Source of the DNA: JBIOJM01 sp044450785
Lineage (GTDB): Bacteria > Planctomycetota > Planctomycetia > Isosphaerales > Isosphaeraceae
Direction of reading: 5' to 3'
DNA: 36,248 bases
Assembly: GCA_044450785.1 (NCBI GenBank)
Contig: JBIOJM010000063.1
Coordinates: 1 to 36,248, forward strand
Shown: positions 18,001-24,964 of the stretch, one piece after another
Layout of the letters: each line of letters starts with the position of its first letter
How positions within the stretch are numbered: the stretch's first letter is position 1
Program-made: the position numbers and the translations under genes
The notes under the pieces: model-generated
Told to the model about the DNA's origin: nothing
What the model saw: the letters and a program-made list of their open reading frames with translations, nothing else
The model's database searches: none

Positions 18001-18826
18001 CCGCCGGCTGCTCGGCGTAGAGGTAAGGATAGCCGTGATCTGCCCCCCAGAAGCTATGGTAGAGGCGGATCTTGTACTCGCCGCCGTCGTTCTCGTTGTC
18101 GCGCACGAAGACGTTCAACTCCTCGTCCAGCGCGACATCGTAGATGTTCCGCAGCCCGGTCGCGAACACGTGGAGATCGCGCCCATCCGGACGGCAGCGG
18201 AGGATGCCGCCGCCTTGCAGCACCAGGCGATCTCCCTCCGGCCGTGGGACCTCGCAACCGTGGTCGCCCAGGGCCAGGTAGAGCCAGCCGTCATGGCCGG
18301 CCGCAATTCCGTTGGCACAGTGTAACCGCTCCGGGTTGCTCTCGGGCGGCAGCCCCAACCCGGTCAGCAGCTCGCGCCGCGTTTCGGCCACACCGTCGCC
18401 GTCTTGATCGCGCAGGGCGGAGAGGAAGGGCGCGTGCATCACAAAGGCCGTGCCGTCATGGTAGGTCAGACCCTGGATCGAGTTGAGCCCGCTGGCGTAA
18501 ACCGTCGACCGGTCCGCGTATCCATCTCCATCGGTGTCCTCGATCAGGCGGATCTCGTCCCGGCGCACGATCTCTTCGCCCAAGCCGGTCAGGTAGTCCA
18601 CAGCCACCAGGATCGAGCCTGGCCGGGGCCCCAACGCGACCGCGGACGGATAAGCGATCAACGGATCGCACGCAAAGAGCGTCGCCTTGAGCCCGGACGG
18701 GACCTTGAGCCGCGGGAATCGTTTCTCGGTCTCGGGCCCGGTCCGCGGCGGTTCGTCCCCCTGGGCCGAAACTAGTGCCGCCAAGCAAGCCACCAGACCC
18801 AGAGCGCCAACGAATGTCGACTTCAT
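15041..18826 (-). CDS. PVC-type haem-binding CxxCH protein with beta-propeller and HEAT repeats
   Basis: A 1261-residue exported protein. A signal peptide (MKSTFVGALGLVACLAALVSA) is followed by a glucose/sorbosone-dehydrogenase-like propeller at about 40-390, with acidic loops such as EDTDGDGYADRST and DQDGDGVAET. About 400-980 holds many HEAT-like helices (for example DRDVGVRRAAAAAVGTLGV and DPDPGVRRATLDALRQLRE). A short beta domain follows, then the C-terminal haem domain with CLTCHQIGDRGERIGPEL. This matches the Planctomycetes/Verrucomicrobia architecture known from TIGR02604 and TIGR02603. The role is thought to be extracytoplasmic redox chemistry, possibly on sugars; the substrate is unknown. 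ATG at 18826 is preferred over a TTG 12 bases upstream because it opens the signal peptide and has GGGGG just ahead. Confidence 0.92.
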   Translation of the reverse strand: MKSTFVGALGLVACLAALVSAQGDEPPRTGPETEKRFPRLKVPSGLKATLFACDPLIAYPSAVALGPRPGSILVAVDYLTGLGEEIVRRDEIRLIEDTDGDGYADRSTVYASGLNSIQGLTYHDGTAFVMHAPFLSALRDQDGDGVAETRRELLTGLGLPPESNPERLHCANGIAAGHDGWLYLALGDHGCEVPRPEGDRLVLQGGGILRCRPDGRDLHVFATGLRNIYDVALDEELNVFVRDNENDGGEYKIRLYHSFWGADHGYPYLYAEQPAEALPPLADLGLGSSAGGLCYLETGLPREFRGNLFFCEWGRAVMRCRPKPAGSSFAPLEEIEFASGDAADPYGFKPTDLVVERDGSLIVADWADGQRPKRGRGRIYRITAAEGALVPARSRTPVAGATGWIAQLDSESYHERALAQAALERLEIDGMAALRQAIGGRRLGARGRLHAIWALARAGGPAKIGELLDLARAETDPRIQAQAVRAVADLADPVLLRHRLDAGPGDAELAARLAHLARDRDPRVVREVVIAVGRLGWSAAPNWLHSILKDPDAALAHAAMQTMRRSANWPAILALLDQPDSVPVRALALRAIADRPLPSVVDGLIQRLRGERDPARRRAYADALTRVFKKRGPAPYWGYRPPPRPVNTVAWERTEAIAQALDRVLADPDREVRLAVLRRMHREQVPTRPATLGRWLREEHNPDRVAAILESLSDHPAGQSRDLLWELVADRAHTLTNRLRGLALWAAAPGDASERHLPEGIAALEDGPVLAEALRHAGRRRWLWASSLLIDKLNSPEPVVRAAAVEALAEFRLAGAGKAVRALLRDRDVGVRRAAAAAVGTLGVQSAIELLLELTRDPDPGVRRATLDALRQLREARALPLAVAALSDRETEVTALRCIGELGGPDQVRVVVDHARQHPSAEILPLAVQMLSDWGRRPGLPPARKPELNRALAELQGASGVLIGWQVIGPLPVEAAAALIGRVALPGRAPEPLAGVTSLWRTQLATGTESPLHLGVGRGSKGTATWLALTDLDVPEETAGQFLVSGDGGLRIRLNGHLIHQRDTARALGPASGQLDAILEKGTNRLLVEVVSSRPAEFHVHFRRKSSSIDRERLMRAALTSSGDAVRGRKLFFDTEKSQCLTCHQIGDRGERIGPELTGVGGRFSRIFIVESILEPGRTIAPSFATVMVALKDGRVLAGVRAAETDLTLTLADQQGQKHVLAKSSIEEQRSQSQSTMPDGLEKRFTPAEFIDLIEFLAGQR

Positions 18827-19144
18827 GCGAACCCCCAATCCTCGCCATTACAAATAGGCCAAGGAAACAATCACATTAACCGCCACGACGCCAAGAACGC
18901 CAAGAGAACAGAACAATTCATTTAATTCATAAGAGATATTATGTTATTATCTTAGTCTATCTTGGCGATCTTGGCGTCTTGGCGGTTTAAATGTTTCTGA
19001 TCCTCTCTGTTGTCTCGTCCTGGTGTTCTTGGCACCTTGGCGGTTGATTCCTTGAAACGACGGGCTGGTGTCGTTACGATGTTTGAGGAAAATTTAACAT
19101 TCGATTGACCTTTTGGCATCTCCGGATGACGAGGGAAGGTTGCC
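18827..19144. other. Divergent intergenic region, 318 bases
   Basis: This space separates the divergent haem-protein and DUF1501 genes. It contains the interspersed repeat at 18877-19052 with an AT-rich centre around 18905-18958. No coding region could be supported. Promoters for both genes must lie here, but none could be identified with confidence. Confidence 0.5.
18877..19052. repeat. Interspersed CGCCAAG-type repeat, three copies, two inverted
   Basis: A copy rich in CGCCAAGA at 18877-18905 (accgccacgacgccaagaac) faces an inverted copy at 18959-18989 (cttggcgtcttggcggttta), separated by an AT-rich spacer of about 55 bases; a third, degenerate copy lies at 19019-19052. The pair can form a long imperfect stem. 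Similar GCCAAGA-rich sequences are dispersed between genes in many bacterial genomes (recalled, not checked). No transposase is nearby. Confidence 0.7.
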
Positions 19145-20569
19145 ATGCTCCGAATCCTGGGGAGTCGGGCGCCAGCCTGTGATGGAACCACCCGGCGCGA
19201 GGTGTTGCGAGCCGGGGGTCTGTCTCTGTTCGGCTCGATGACCTTGGCGCGCCTGCTCCAGGCGGCTGCCCAGGTGCCGCAACGGTCATCCGGCCGGGCC
19301 AGGTCGATCATCCTGGTGAACCTGTTCGGTGGACCAAGCCACCTGGACATGTTCGACATGAAGCCCGATGCTCCCGCTGAGGTCCGAGGCGAGTTCCGGC
19401 CGATCGCCACCAGCCTCCCCGGCGTTCAAGTGTGCGAGCACATGCCCCGGCTCGCACGGTGGATGCACAAGGCCACCCTGATCCGGTCGGTCTCGCACGG
19501 CTACAACAGCCATAACCCTTACGCCGTCCTGACCGGGTTCGCCGGCGGCGACGACCGCGAAAACTATTTCACCAAGCGGAGTGACCACCCGGGGATCCCG
19601 GCAGTCTGCCAGTACCTCGGCATCGGCCCGCGCGACCTGCCCGGCTCCGTCTTCCTGCCGGCCTTGCCCGGCTACAGCCAGGGACTTCGCCGCGCCGGTC
19701 CTTATGGCGGCTACCTCGGCCGGCAGTACGACCCCCTGTTCGCGGACTGTGACCCGAAGTTCGCGCGCGAGTTCAACCAGGATCAGTCGTTCTACGACCC
19801 TGTCACGCCGTATGGCGAGCCCCGGCTGCCGTCGCTCGAGACGTTCCCGGAGCTGACCGTCGACCGGTTCCGTCAACGGACCTCGTTGCTCGGTGAGGTC
19901 GATCACCAGCTTGCGGGTCTCGAACGCTCGCGCGATTTCGCCACGATGGACCATTTTCAGCGCAAGGCGATCGAGCTTCTGACTTCGAGCCGGGCGCGCG
20001 CCGCGTTCGACCTATCGAGAGAGCCTGATGAAGTACGAAAGACTTATGGCACGTCCCTGTTCGGCACGAGCTTGCTGGTCGCGAGAAGGCTGGTCGAGGC
20101 GGGGGTAACCTTCATCGGTGTCACGACCGAATCGCGCGGCGCGGGCCACTGGGACTCGCACGCGAAGAACTTCTCCATGCTCAAGACCTTCAACCTGCCC
20201 AACCTCGATGAGATCGGCGCGGCGCTGATCGAGGACCTGAACCGGCGCGGCCTGCTCGAGGCCACACTGGTCGTCATCATGGGCGAAATGGGCCGCGCTC
20301 CCCGGATCAACGGCCAGGCAGGCCGCGACCACTGGCCTCAGTGCGGGTTTGCCCTGCTCCTGGGGGGCGGAGTCAAGGAGGGGTTTGTCCTGGGTGCGAG
20401 CGACAAGCTCGGGGCCTACCCTACCGACCGGCCCGTCTCGCCCGGCGACCTGGTCGCCACGATGTATCATCTGCTCGGCGTCGATTCCCAGATGAGCCTG
20501 CCCGACCTGAGCGGCCGGCCGATCCCGATCGCCCACGGTGGGAGTCCAATCGCTGAAATCATCGCATAG
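19145..20569 (+). CDS. DUF1501 family protein (Tat-exported)
   Basis: A 474-residue protein with a twin-arginine signal (TTRREVLRAGGLSLFGSMTLA). The alkaline-phosphatase-like core follows: IILVNLFGGPSHLDMFDMKP (about 55-75), the middle GAGHWDSHAKNFSML, EATLVVIMGEMGRAPRING, and GRDHWPQCGFALLLGGGVKEG. In planctomycetes these proteins are usually encoded beside DUF1549/DUF1553 or PVC-type cytochromes; their reaction is not established, though sulfatase or phosphatase-like chemistry has been suggested by the fold. GGGAAGG lies five bases before the ATG. It is divergent from the large haem protein and appears intact, with the full-length N-terminus that the remnant at 8278 lacks. Confidence 0.92.
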   Translation: MLRILGSRAPACDGTTRREVLRAGGLSLFGSMTLARLLQAAAQVPQRSSGRARSIILVNLFGGPSHLDMFDMKPDAPAEVRGEFRPIATSLPGVQVCEHMPRLARWMHKATLIRSVSHGYNSHNPYAVLTGFAGGDDRENYFTKRSDHPGIPAVCQYLGIGPRDLPGSVFLPALPGYSQGLRRAGPYGGYLGRQYDPLFADCDPKFAREFNQDQSFYDPVTPYGEPRLPSLETFPELTVDRFRQRTSLLGEVDHQLAGLERSRDFATMDHFQRKAIELLTSSRARAAFDLSREPDEVRKTYGTSLFGTSLLVARRLVEAGVTFIGVTTESRGAGHWDSHAKNFSMLKTFNLPNLDEIGAALIEDLNRRGLLEATLVVIMGEMGRAPRINGQAGRDHWPQCGFALLLGGGVKEGFVLGASDKLGAYPTDRPVSPGDLVATMYHLLGVDSQMSLPDLSGRPIPIAHGGSPIAEIIA

Positions 20570-20647
20570 ATGAATCGGGGCACGGCTCAGTAATATCCTT
20601 TCTTACATTGGTCCCGTGGCCGGTGGACAGACCAGGGGCTCTCGGAC

Positions 20648-21550
20648 TCAACCCGGATCGAGCTGCGCCAGCCTGCGGACCAATGCATCGGGCCGATCGG
20701 CCAGGGCGCGGTGGGTCCGAATGATGCCGGTCATGCCCGGCAAACCTTCGGCGGTCCACGCTGGTCCGAGTGCCTTGGCCAGCGCGCCGGCGTCCGGCTC
20801 GGGCAGGATGGGGCGGACCACGGTTTCGGCCCATGCGTAATGGGGGCGCTCGTAGCGGTAGTCGAACCGGCCCCCGTCGCGCGCAAAGGCGAGCAGATAG
20901 CGGGCGGCGCCCGGGAGGAACCGCCGGGCCAGCAAAGGGCCGGGAGCCTCAGGTTGTCCGGGCGCATGGATCAAGAGCCCGAGCGCACCGTGCACCTCGG
21001 CGCGGAGGCGGCCCGACTCGAGGGCGGCGACCGCCGCCAAGAGGGCATCCCATTCCCGGCCCCACAGATCGCGACGCTCATCCAGGCGGCGGACCAGCTC
21101 GGGCAGTTGCGGCAGAACGGTCCGATACGCCGCAGCGTCGTCAGCCGAGCCCGAGCCCAACGCGCGAATTGCGGCATCGAGCCATAAGCCCCGGTCCAGC
21201 GCCGGCCACTCGTCGAAGTCGCCAGCCTCCGCGGCGGCGACCAGCAGCTCGCGGCATGCAACGGCTTGCACCGGATCGAGCAGAGTCCAGATGGACAAGA
21301 CCCCGTCGGTGTCAAAGTGATTGTTCACCACAACCGCGTTCGCCCACTGCTCCGCGGCGTCCGGCGAGGCCGCGAAATTCAAGGCAATCTCCGTGGAGGT
21401 GTCGGCCTTGTACCGGCTCGGGGTGTGATTGCCCTGCCAGTGGGTCAGGTCGAGTGCAGCGCCCGGAACCAGGCCGTCGCAGCTAATGGCCGGAGCATCA
21501 CCTTCGTAAGATTCTGGAGCGAACACGAATTGGCGAGCCAGCGCGATCAC
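20648..21550 (-). CDS. Hypothetical protein, probable DUF6687 family
   Basis: A 300-residue cytoplasmic protein. The N-terminal part contains the striking conserved-looking blocks LDLTHWQGNHTPSRYKADTS and VVVNNHFDTDGVLSIWTLLD. The HFDTDG block recalls the metal-binding DHH-type phosphoesterase motifs, but the similarity is short and the assignment is inference. The rest is helical and Ala/Leu/Arg-rich, ending with a block on the theme YERPHYAWAETVVRPILPEP. I believe this is the DUF6687 family, from memory. The start is GTG at 21548-21550 with GGAGGG nine bases upstream. It converges on the DUF1501 gene with 78 bases between the stops. Confidence 0.7.
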   Translation of the reverse strand: MIALARQFVFAPESYEGDAPAISCDGLVPGAALDLTHWQGNHTPSRYKADTSTEIALNFAASPDAAEQWANAVVVNNHFDTDGVLSIWTLLDPVQAVACRELLVAAAEAGDFDEWPALDRGLWLDAAIRALGSGSADDAAAYRTVLPQLPELVRRLDERRDLWGREWDALLAAVAALESGRLRAEVHGALGLLIHAPGQPEAPGPLLARRFLPGAARYLLAFARDGGRFDYRYERPHYAWAETVVRPILPEPDAGALAKALGPAWTAEGLPGMTGIIRTHRALADRPDALVRRLAQLDPG

Positions 21551-21619
21551 GGCAATGTCCCTCCATCTCGGGCACGATCGGCCTCACAGGGCATCATACA
21601 CCGAACTCGCAGGCCGTAA

Positions 21620-22054
21620 GCAGGGAAATCGTACCGAGCGAGGACGCAACGAAGTCCCAGTTCTTCCTGCTTTCTGGCGGCGGCGCGCTCAGTCTCCCGG
21701 ATTCGGCAGCCCGGCGGGCGTCAACATCCCAATTGCGGGGGACTCCAATGGAAACGGCGGCGAGCGGACTCCCCAACTCGGCAACCCATCCGATGTGGGC
21801 ATCCCGCCGACGGGAGACTCTAGAACGGCGACGGAAAGCCTACTTTGGAATTCACAGACAAGACGAAGGCTCAGTTCCTCGTCCTGTTCAACGAGGCCGG
21901 TGGCGCACGGAGTTCGCAGGTCGGCAACCCGTCGGACTTCAACATCCCAATAGTGGGAGACTTCAGCGGCGACGGCAAAACCGAGTTTGCAATTCAGGAC
22001 GAAATGAAGTCTACGTTTCAATCAGCGGACAACGAGCTAGAAACCAGCGATTGA
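21620..22054 (+). pseudogene. Decayed FG-GAP/VCBS repeat protein fragment
   Basis: At least three repeat units of an FG-GAP-like beta-propeller protein are spread over several frames. Unit 1 reads TKSQFFLLSGGG, then after a shift FGSPAGVNIPIAGDSNGNGG. Unit 2 reads QLGNPSDVGIPPTGD, then after a shift GDGKPTLEFTDKTKAQFLVLF. Unit 3 reads QVGNPSDFNIPIVGDFSGDG followed by KTEFAIQDEMKSTF, ending at a stop at 22052-22054. The calcium-binding GDFxGDGKxE motif survives intact only in unit 3. Such proteins are extracellular and adhesive or structural. No start or signal peptide remains. The nested palindromic element begins 43 bases downstream. Confidence 0.72.
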
Positions 22055-22096
22055 GACACGATCTGAAGCTGCATGTGTCACTTGCGCGACTCATAT

Positions 22097-22415
22097 CAAC
22101 CCGACGCGCAAGTCTCGAAGTTGCGCCTTCACGTCTTCGCCCCGAAGGGGCAGTAACATATCAGCCCAGGGCAACGCCCTGGGAAGAACGAACGACAAGA
22201 ATCAGCAGAGCCCTGAAGGGGCGTGACAAGGACAGGCTCCCTGCCTCAATGGAACGTGAAGCGCGGTACCGCTGGGGTTGAACACGATGTTCGGCCCTTT
22301 CAGGGCACAGGTCATCACGTTCTCCAAATCCCAGGGCGGTGCCCTGGGCTGTCATGTCGCTGCCCCTTCGGGGCGAAATCCAAGACTTTAGCTTGAAAAC
22401 TTGCGCGTCGGGTTG
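22097..22415. repeat. Nested palindromic element with 17-bp terminal inverted repeats
   Basis: The ends are exact inverted repeats: CAACCCGACGCGCAAGT at 22097-22113 and its complement at 22399-22415. Inside are three self-complementary hairpins in order A (22139-22151, GCCCCGAAGGGGC), B (22165-22183, CCCAGGGCAACGCCCTGGG) and C (22210-22222, GCCCTGAAGGGGC), then their counterparts in reverse order C' (22294-22306), B' (22330-22348) and A' (22362-22374). The whole 319-base unit is thus a large palindrome made of small palindromes. No protein is supported in it. It looks like a MITE- or REP-type element; similar GCCCCGAAGGGGC/CCCAGGGC repeats recur in several planctomycete genomes (recalled, not checked). 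Confidence 0.82.
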
Positions 22416-22548
22416 GTGTGAGCACGGCCCTTGCCGGCCTAAAGGACCGCGCATCATCAATCTCTTGCAGTTTCTCCGTTCCTCCTCGGGATTCTAAGCC
22501 TGCTGTCGGCTGATTGCTACGTTTCGGTTGGGAAAGCGGACCCTCACC
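22416..22548. other. Intergenic DNA between palindromic element and sigma-partner gene
   Basis: Nothing recognisable is present here. Together with 21551-21619 and 22055-22096 it makes up the unassigned parts of a region of about 1 kb without an intact gene. Confidence 0.4.
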
Positions 22549-24222
22549 TCACTTGGGGGGCTCGAAGAGCCTGTCGGGAATCTGCGCCTCGAAGTCGAGA
22601 GTGAATCGAGTGACCTGCTCATGCTTGCTGTTGGATGTCGTGCGGACCACTCGCGTGGGGTACCAGAAGCCGCTCGGCGATCGGGCAAAGTCCGTGAGGA
22701 CCTGGGTGTCGACATAAGCAATCTTGGACTGGAGGTTGCCCCGCTCGTAGACGGACATTTCCGACCTGAGCGCGAGATAGTTCTTCTCCGGGTCGACCCA
22801 AAGGCGGTAGAAGTCGGGCCGGTTGGGGTCGTTCGACTTGGCGATACGGACCCGGAGTCGCACGGTGTTCGGCGGGCCGTCATCGGGCTTGGGCTCGAGC
22901 AGGAACTCGCGCTCGTTGTCCGGCACATCGACGCTGCGATGACCAAGCTGCTCGGGCAGAAGATGCGGCCAAGGCATCCGCGGGTCGTCGAGTGAGCCGT
23001 AGACCGGTTGCGAGGTGACCGATTCCAGTTTGGAGGAATACGGCTTGTCCGGCCTGAGGGGTTGGGGCTTGTAGTTGTAATACCAGATGGTTTGCCCATC
23101 GCAGATGGCCTGGGGTTCGTAGATCACATCCTTGTCGCGCCGCTGCCACCACGCGAGGTCGGCGTCGTTTGGGACCTTGTCATATTCGAAAAGCGCGGCC
23201 TTGGTCGTAACTCTCGGCAGGTCACAGTCGACTCGCCACTTGCGTCCCTTGCGCCAGACGCGCTTGACATTGGGCGGAGTCGTCCCCTCGGACCAGGAGT
23301 AGCCGCAATAATCGTCGAAGCGGTTGCGGCCGACCTTCAGGGCGGTCAAGAGGCGATTGAGGTCGTCGCTGGGGATGCGATCCACGCGCTTGGCCGCGGC
23401 CGGGACGCCCATTGCCAGAATGTCGGCAGGGCCGAAGTCGGGATAGTCGAGGACTTGCCGGATCTTCGCGCCGCCCCCCACTTCGACGTCCCACGTTCGG
23501 GGTAGACCGGTCCGCGGGTCGACTTGTAACCACATGCGCCGCAGGGTTTCGGGCGTTCCAAGGCCCCGGACCGTCAGCTCATATTCCTTCCAGGTTTTCC
23601 CCTGGTCCACGACCTCTCGGCTCGTCTGCCCGACGATCTCGGTGTCCGGAATTGGAGAGATCTTGAAGATTTCCCCGCGGAGCAATTGATCGAAGGCCAT
23701 CAATTCGACTGCGAGATGTTTCCGGAACGCTGGTCCTTCCGGGAGGCGGTAGATCGTATTCTCGCCGGGGACGTACTGGGTCTTGATGCCCATCTTGAGG
23801 TCGTGGTACTCGGTGCCGCTTTCCTCGGGGCCATGGTCATACTTGTAGGCCTCGATCTGGAACCTTGGGCTGATCCAGCTCTCGGAGGAGAAGTCCTTCG
23901 ACACCTGACTCACGACATGAATCCACGTTTTTTCCTGCATGGCCTGGGCGACGCGCGCCCAGGCATTGACGGGTCGGGCCAGCACGTTGAAGATCCCCAA
24001 GCCCGCCGCGACCAGGACGCATGCGGCCACCAGCCAGCGAGCCGCGTTGAGCCAGGGCGGAGTCGTCGCGTTCCGGCGCGGGGGGCCGAGGCGGTCGAGG
24101 AGCAGACCCCGGAGTTGCTCCACGTGCTCGGGCCTGGGTTCGACGCAGGGGTCGCCCGCTTCGGAGATCCAGCCACGGGTTTCGTCGTCATCCTCGTGGT
24201 TGTTTGAGGTCGGTCGGTTCAT
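22549..24222 (-). CDS. Membrane-anchored partner of ECF sigma factor (putative anti-sigma-like protein)
   Basis: A 557-residue protein whose start overlaps the end of the ECF sigma gene by 35 bases. About 60 N-terminal residues would be cytoplasmic (including EHVEQLRGLLLDRLGPP). One transmembrane helix follows at about 62-82 (WLVAACVLVAAGLGIFNVLA). The large outer part contains two similar halves, each with a lipoprotein-localisation-like (LolA/outer-membrane-carrier-type) beta feel: for example YELTVRGLGTPETLRRMWLQ with VDPRTGLPRTWDVE, and FYRLWVDPEKNYLALRSEM. The topology and gene order fit a sigma-factor regulator (inference); no classical zinc anti-sigma motif is visible. AGGGAG lies six bases before the ATG. 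Confidence 0.75.
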   Translation of the reverse strand: MNRPTSNNHEDDDETRGWISEAGDPCVEPRPEHVEQLRGLLLDRLGPPRRNATTPPWLNAARWLVAACVLVAAGLGIFNVLARPVNAWARVAQAMQEKTWIHVVSQVSKDFSSESWISPRFQIEAYKYDHGPEESGTEYHDLKMGIKTQYVPGENTIYRLPEGPAFRKHLAVELMAFDQLLRGEIFKISPIPDTEIVGQTSREVVDQGKTWKEYELTVRGLGTPETLRRMWLQVDPRTGLPRTWDVEVGGGAKIRQVLDYPDFGPADILAMGVPAAAKRVDRIPSDDLNRLLTALKVGRNRFDDYCGYSWSEGTTPPNVKRVWRKGRKWRVDCDLPRVTTKAALFEYDKVPNDADLAWWQRRDKDVIYEPQAICDGQTIWYYNYKPQPLRPDKPYSSKLESVTSQPVYGSLDDPRMPWPHLLPEQLGHRSVDVPDNEREFLLEPKPDDGPPNTVRLRVRIAKSNDPNRPDFYRLWVDPEKNYLALRSEMSVYERGNLQSKIAYVDTQVLTDFARSPSGFWYPTRVVRTTSNSKHEQVTRFTLDFEAQIPDRLFEPPK

Positions 24223-24796
24223 GGCGGTCTCCCTGGGTCAAGTGAACAAAGTAAGGGTGGAGCAGCTCCCGGAGCCGTTCCCTCGCACGCGACAGCAGCG
24301 ACTCAACCGCCTTCGCCGAGCGGCAGGTGCGGACCGCGATCTCATCGATCGAGTCTCCATCAACGTACTTGTTTATGAGCACGTCTCGGTGATTGTGGTT
24401 CAAACGGAGCAGGGCGGCCCGGACGACTGCGGCGCGCTCGAGGCCTTCAAGCTGCTCCGGTGGCGGCAGTGCCAAGGTCTGGACTGGAACGTCCCTCTCC
24501 GCCACGGCTTCCAGCGACCTCGAAAACGTGCTACGGTAATGGCGTGAGACCCGATGGCGCGCGATTCCCAGCAGCCAGTCCCGGAACCGTCCACGACGCG
24601 CGTCGAAGCGGTCGAATCCTTCGAGGGCCGCCAGCCACACCTCCTGATGGAGGTCTTCGGCGAGGTGCCGGTCACCGCCGATCAAGTGGTAAATGAATCC
24701 AAAGACCTCCTGAACGTGGCGATCGTACAGCGCAGACCAGGCCGCTCGGTCGCGCCTCGCCAACGCCCTCAAAAGGCGGTGTTCGTCATCCATCAT
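24188..24796 (-). CDS. ECF RNA polymerase sigma factor
   Basis: A 202-residue sigma-70 family protein. Region 2 spans about 20-90 (YDRHVQEVFGFIYHLIGGDR, then AEDLHQEVWLAALEGFDRFD and the -10-binding WLLGIARHRVSRHYR). Region 4 spans about 125-180 (LNHNHRDVLINKYVDGDSID and a helix-turn-helix ending SAKAVESLLSRARERLREL). It directs RNA polymerase to ECF promoters and is translationally coupled with the membrane partner downstream (35-base overlap). Two adjacent ATG codons begin the gene; GGGG lies six bases upstream. A motif shared with the other sigma gene is at 24834-24880, suggesting autoregulation or a common regulon. Confidence 0.92.
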   Translation of the reverse strand: MMDDEHRLLRALARRDRAAWSALYDRHVQEVFGFIYHLIGGDRHLAEDLHQEVWLAALEGFDRFDARRGRFRDWLLGIARHRVSRHYRSTFSRSLEAVAERDVPVQTLALPPPEQLEGLERAAVVRAALLRLNHNHRDVLINKYVDGDSIDEIAVRTCRSAKAVESLLSRARERLRELLHPYFVHLTQGDRHEPTDLKQPRG

Positions 24797-24833
24797 GCTT
24801 GACCCCGATCAGGCCCTCCAATCGGCTTCCAAG

Positions 24834-24880
24834 AGACTATTGCCACGGTCGCCGAGATTCCTTCAGTTTTTTTGAAATTA
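24834..24880 (-). promoter_or_regulatory. Candidate ECF-type promoter of the ECF sigma gene
   Basis: On the minus strand the order is TAATTTCAAAAAAAC (24880-24866), GGAA (24861-24858), 13 bases, and GGCAATAGTCT (24844-24834), 37 bases before the start codon. The 11-base block differs from that of the other sigma gene (7207-7217) at only two positions, and the 13-base spacing to GGAA is the same. Confidence 0.45.
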
Positions 24881-24964
24881 AGAAGATGTGACCGAGCTCA
24901 GGCGGAATAACGTCGAGTTAACTCTCCGTCAGGTTCACCCGCGCGACGTCCGAAGGGGCTGAGG

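Noticed and set aside
22139..22374. CRISPR array suggested by repeated GCCCC/CCCAGGGC motifs
   Set aside because: The units are mirrored inverted repeats with no constant repeat length, no regular spacers and no cas genes.
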